A DNA stretch of 64,000 nt, from contig OZ176058.1 in assembly GCA_964247055.1 (NCBI GenBank), positions 1,922,001-1,986,000 of the forward strand, read 5' to 3'. This DNA comes from Paragordius varius. Lineage: Eukaryota > Nematomorpha. A program made the position numbers and the translations under genes. Shown here piece by piece: positions 60,295 to 64,000 of this stretch. Numbering within the stretch: position 1 is the stretch's first letter; every line of letters starts with the position of its first letter. The notes under the pieces are model-generated. The model was not told the DNA's origin, searched no databases, and was given only the letters and a program-made list of their open reading frames with translations.

Positions 60295-60501
60295 TATACA
60301 TATATATAATTAAATTTCTTTATATAAAATTAATAAAAATTAATATATTTTAATAAAAAATTATTTTTTAGGTTTACAAACGCGAAAATTATAGTACAAT
60401 ATCAACCAGCGCTCTTGCTAATATGTTATCTTGTACGCTTTATAATAGACGATTTTTTCCACTTTATGTCTACAATCTGCTCATTGGACTAGATGAAAAT
60501 G
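56236..60501 (+). CDS. PSMB1: Proteasome subunit beta type-1 (5' part)
   Basis: PSMB1 (beta-6) is a structural, non-catalytic subunit of the 20S proteasome beta ring. Exons 56236-56315, 56497-56610, 57570-57651 and 60372-60501 join in phases 2, 2 and 0. They give 135 residues, and the last exon ends in phase 1, so more exons lie beyond the window. Sequence: [47 protein letters not shown] (human [20 protein letters not shown]), [28 protein letters not shown] (human VIGCSGFHGDCL), [20 protein letters not shown], then [20 protein letters not shown] (human [20 protein letters not shown]). The catalytic N-terminal Thr is absent, as in the family. All three introns and the one after exon 4 are abnormally repetitive. 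Confidence 0.94.
56722..56990 (+). repeat. Tandem copies of PSMB1 exon 2 3' half with donor
   Basis: The block ACACGCTTGAGTGAGGACGA through AAATT|GTAAGAATTT of exon 2 is repeated 180 bp downstream (56726-56800) with a single T-to-C change in the coding part. A worn third copy follows at about 56930-56990 (GCTGAGTGAGGAC, then ATC|GTAAGATTT), and a trace at about 57170. Each keeps a GTAAG donor. The copies lack an acceptor of their own. Confidence 0.9.
57290..57320. repeat. (TA)n microsatellite in PSMB1 intron 2
   Basis: About 15 TA units. Confidence 0.9.
58087..60023 (+). repeat. Six truncated copies of PSMB1 exon 4 start
   Basis: Acceptor TTTTAG plus the first 63 bases of exon 4 (GTTTACAAACGCGAAAAT on to ATGTTATC) recur at 58087, 58439, 58884, 59205, 59610 and 59958 ahead of the real exon at 60372, spaced 321-445 bp apart. 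Each reads [19 protein letters not shown] or a close variant (58439: [19 protein letters not shown]; 59205: [19 protein letters not shown]). Five then hit TAA after 21 codons and one (58884) after 27. The real exon continues with CTLYNRR. All six keep an AG acceptor in the right phase, but none has a convincing donor. Intron pieces between copies are also repeated (58153-58260 resembles 59271-59385). Confidence 0.95.
58764..58806. repeat. (TA)n tracts between decoy exons
   Basis: Long TA runs sit in most repeat units: here, 59476-59514, 60227-60290 and shorter ones near 58600, 59010 and 59868. They probably promoted slippage or unequal exchange. Confidence 0.9.
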
Positions 60502-63500
60502 GTATTATATAAAATTTATTCAGATCACCTGATTTTATTAAAAAAATAAAATATAGAGCAAAAATTTGAAAATTATTTGAGTTTACCTAAAAATTTGGGG
60601 AAATTGGTATTTCTTTGATAATTTATTAATTATCTATTTAAATAAGCTAATATTATAAAAAAAATAAAAAGTTTAAAAATTATATGTGTTAAGTTAAAAA
60701 TTTGGGGAAAAATGGTATAATTTTATCATTAATATATATATTTATTCAGATCAGTTGATATTTTGTTAAATTAAGCTCAAAAATTTAAAAATTTTTGAGT
60801 TTACCTAAAAATTGGGGAGAAAAAATGGTATTTTTTACTATATATTTATTCAGATCAGCTGATGTTATAAAAAAATTTAAATATAGAACAAAAATTTGAA
60901 AATTATTTAAGTTTACTAAAAAATTTTGGGGAAAAATGGTATAATTTTATCATTAATATATATATTTATTCAGATCACCTGATTTTATAGAAAAAATTTA
61001 AAATTCTAGGACAAGTTTATAAATTATCTCCAAAAATTTGAGGGAAAATGGTATTTTTGGTATTTTTTTAATTATCTATTTAAATAAGCTGATATTATAA
61101 AAAAAATAAAAAATTTTCAAATTATTTGAGTTTACCTAAAAAATTGGTAAAAAATGGTATTTTTTCCATAATTTTTGAACGATTTTTAGGTTATGATCAG
61201 CTGATTTTTGAAAAACGTTAAAAAATTAAATTAAGCTCAAAAATTTGAAAATTATTTAAGTTTACCTAAAAAAATGGGGGGGGGAAATGGTATAATTTTA
61301 TCTTTTATATATATTTATTCAGATCACCTGATTTTATAGAAAAAATTAAAATATAGAACAAAAATTTGAAAATTATTTGAGTTTACCTAAAAATTGGGGG
61401 AAAAAATGGTATTTTTTTGATAATTTTTGAACATTTTTTAAGTACAGATCACAGTTGATTGTATAAAAAAATATAAAATATAGAACAAAAATTTGAACAT
61501 TTTTTAAGTTTATTCTAAAAATTTGTGGAAAAAATGGTATATTTTTATAATTATTAATTATTTATTCAAATCACCTGATTTTATTGAAAAAATTTAAAAT
61601 TCTAGGACAAGTTTATAAATTATTTCTAAAAATTTGGGGGGAAATGGTATTATCTCTTATATTTTGATTTTAAGTACAGATCACCTGATTTTATGGAAAA
61701 AATAAAATATAGAACAAAAATTTGAAAATTATTTGAGTTTACTTAAAAAATTGGTGAAAAAATGGTATTTTTTTACTATATATTTATTCAGATCAGCTGA
61801 TTTTATGGAAAAAATTTAAATTTCTAGGACAAGTTTATAAATTATCTTCAAAAATTTGGGGGAAAATGGTATTTTTTCGATAATTTTTGAACAATTTTTA
61901 AGTACAAATCACCTGATTTTGTAAAAAAATAAAAAATTAAAATATAGAACAAAAATTTGAAAATTATTCATGTTTACCTAAAAATTTGCGGGTAAAATGG
62001 TATTTTTTTGATAATTTATCTATTCAGATCACCTGATTTTGTAAAAAAATAAAAAATTATTTTAAGGCTCAAAAAGTTGAAAATTATTTGAGTTTACCTA
62101 AAAAAATGGGGGTAAATGGTAATTTTTATCATAATTTATTAATTATCTATTTAAAACAGCTGATTTTTTGTTAAATTAATCTCAAAAATTTGAAAATTAT
62201 TTAAGTTTACTTAAAAAAATTGGTGAAAAAATGGTTTTTTTACGATAATTTTTGAACAATTTTTAAGTACAGATCAGCTGATTTTATAGAAAGGGCTTAA
62301 AACTTATATGTGTTAAGTTAAAAATTTGAAAATTATTTAAGTTTACTTAAAAAAATTGGTGAAAAAATGGTTTTTTTACGATAATTTTTGAACAATTTTT
62401 AAGTACAGATCAGCTGATTTTATAGAAAGGGCTTAAAACTTATATGTGTTAAGTTAAAAATTTGAAAATTATTTAAGTTAACTTAAAAATTTGGGGGTAA
62501 ATGGTATTTTTACGATAATTTATTTTATCTATTCAGATCAGCTGAGTTTATAGAAAAAATTCAAATTTCAAAATTATTTAAATTTACCTATAAAATTTGG
62601 GGAAAAATAATATTTTTCCCATATATTTTGAACAATTTTTGGGTTAAATGAAAATATAGAACAAAAATTTGAAAAATATTTGAATTTACCTAAAATGGGG
62701 GGGGGGGGGGGGGGGGGGGGGGGAAATGGTATTTTCAATAATTTTATTATTTATCTATTCAGATCATCTGATTTTATAAAACAAATTTAAATATAGAACA
62801 AAAATTGGAAATTATTTATGTTTACCTAAAATATTGAGGGAAAAAATGGTATTTTTTCGATAATTTTTGAACAATTTTTGAGATCAGTTGATTTATATTA
62901 AAAAAAGAAAAATTTAAAATTCAAGATTGTTTATTAAAGTTTTAGAATTATTTAAGTTTACTAAAAAATTTCGGGGAAAAATGGTATTTTTTTCATATAT
63001 TTTGAACAATTTATAACTACAGATCAGCTGATTTAGGGAAAACGTTAAAAAATTAAATTAAGCTCAAAAATTTGAAAATTATTTAAGTTTACCTAAAAAA
63101 TTGAAGGAAAATGCTATTTTTTTGATAAATTTTGAACAATTTTTGAGATCAGCTGATTTTTTGTTGAATTAAGCTCAAAAATTTAAAAATTAGTTGAGTT
63201 GACCTAAAAATTTGTGAAAAAATGGTATTTTTTCGATAATTTTTGAACAATTTTTAAGTCCAGATCACAGTTGATTTTGTGAAAAAATAAAAAATTAAAA
63301 TATAGAACAAAAATTTGAAAATTATTTGAGTTTACCCAAAAAATGGGGGGAAAAATGGTATAATTTTATCATTTATATATTTATTCAGATCAGCTGATTT
63401 TATTTAAAAAATTAAAATATAGCTCAAAAATTTGAAAATTATTTGAGTTTACCTAAAAATTGGGGAGAAAAATTGGTATTTTTTCCATATATTTTAAACA

Positions 63501-63590
63501 ATTTTTAAGTTAATATTAGCTGATTTTGATAATGTTAAGAAATAGAGAAGTTTTAGATCAATTAATAAAGAAGATTAAAAATTGAAAATT
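60497..63590 (+). repeat. ~120-bp satellite derived from the PSMB1 exon 4 donor
   Basis: About 25 degenerate units with mean spacing near 120 bp. Landmarks in each: AAAAATGGTATTTTT, ATTCAGATCAGCTGATTTTA, AATATAGAACAAAAATTTGA and TTATTTGAGTTTACCTAAAA. The first unit begins inside exon 4: its last bases plus donor, GAAAATG|GTAT, are the phase-matched version of the AAAATGGTAT element. Every unit thus repeats a donor-like ATG|GTAT and most a TTATTCAG acceptor-like word. Confidence 0.9.
62697..62723. repeat. 27-base G homopolymer
   Basis: An unbroken run of 27 G inside one satellite unit where other units have GGGG to GGGGGG. It is an expansion of the unit's short G run, although assembly error at such a tract is possible. 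Confidence 0.85.
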
Positions 63591-63661
63591 CTGGGAAAAA
63601 TGTTATCGTTTTATTATAATTTTTATTCTCTTCAGTCGGAATTTTTATTTTTAATTAATAA

Positions 63662-63960
63662 AGGGAAATAAAATTATACGGGACAAAATGTAAAAATATT
63701 AAGACAAATGTATATTTTTCTAAAAGACAACCAACCAACCATTTATGCTTTTTTGAATTACCTTAATTTGTTCTTTATATACTATTTGCCCACATTTTTA
63801 CATGATATAATTTACATTTATATCTCCTCTATTTTACCACCCAAAACAATAAGTATGATTTGAAAATATTGATTGATTTTGAAAAAAGATGGTTGTTTGT
63901 CTTTATATTTTTGCGTTTTGTCCGTTCGTCCATCCGTAGTATAATTTTAATTTTTATTGT
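63662..63960. mobile_element. Family A MITE in PSMB1 intron 4
   Basis: GGAAATAAAATTATACGGGA at the left and CATCCGTAGTATAATTTTAA at the right, ending ATTG, with small CCAACC and GTCC duplications in the arms. Confidence 0.8.
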
Positions 63961-64000
63961 ATAAGAAATGATATTAAAAAATTAATCAATTTGTGTAAAC

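Noticed and set aside
1-64000. rRNA, tRNA, CRISPR arrays, LTR or virus-derived elements
   Set aside because: No supporting sequence was seen on either strand.

Overview
This is nuclear DNA of a eukaryote, most likely an animal. It is extremely A+T-rich by eye, has long (TA)n tracts, uses the standard code, and its genes are split by GT-AG introns of about 0.3 to 10.5 kb. Four conserved eukaryotic families could be assembled exon by exon with matching splice phases: the single-strand-DNA-binding subunit RPA3 (two tandem copies), a SOUL-type haem-binding protein, Mediator subunit MED6, and the non-catalytic proteasome subunit beta-1 (PSMB1). A PDZ protein with a long Asn-rich tail, and three phase-compatible exons of an unrecognised secreted-type protein, were also found. 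I cannot name the species. No rRNA, tRNA, CRISPR, LTR element or virus-like element was seen.

Layout. 1-12.9 kb: a tandem duplication of the RPA3 locus. The left copy (exons 1511-3014) is decaying. The right copy (10125-12720) looks intact and carries a 1.1-kb DNA transposon in intron 2. The space between is filled by inverted-repeat elements. 12.9-21 kb: a repeat-rich stretch, then the SOUL gene on the plus strand (17813-20621 or longer). 21-27 kb: minus-strand exons of the unrecognised gene among MITEs. 27.1-29.7 kb: an old, diverged Helitron-like element made of tandem repeats. 31.4-45.4 kb: the PDZ/Asn-rich gene on the minus strand. Its 10.5-kb intron holds a second, young Helitron-like element (35091-42852), almost entirely a higher-order satellite and itself inserted in a palindromic MITE. 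45.4-53.2 kb: intergenic, with several MITEs and a 1.3-kb hAT-like element with an exact 8-bp target duplication. 53.25-55.4 kb: MED6 (minus). It is divergent from PSMB1 (plus, from 56236, running off the window), with an 822-bp shared upstream region.

The most striking signal is the behaviour of exon edges. In PSMB1 the 3' half of exon 2 with its donor, the acceptor plus first 63 bases of exon 4, and the donor side of exon 4 have each been copied in tandem into the neighbouring introns (about 3, 6 and 25 copies). RPA3 exon 3 and PDZ exon 2 show weaker versions of the same thing. The introns therefore contain arrays of decoy splice sites derived from the real ones. The second notable item is the satellite-filled Helitron, in which every large monomer carries a copy of the element's own 5' terminus.

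Mobile-element families used below (my names): family A, a palindromic ~300-bp MITE starting CAGTAAAAATT with Tc1/mariner-like TA ends, about 20 copies; family B, a palindromic ~250-390-bp element starting ACCATTTACAG whose arms are 21-bp tandem repeats, 8 copies; family C, ~115 bp starting CAGTAGCGTAT, 4 copies; T1, an element with CACTTCGATTC ends; D, an element with ACACTAGACAACAAATT ends.
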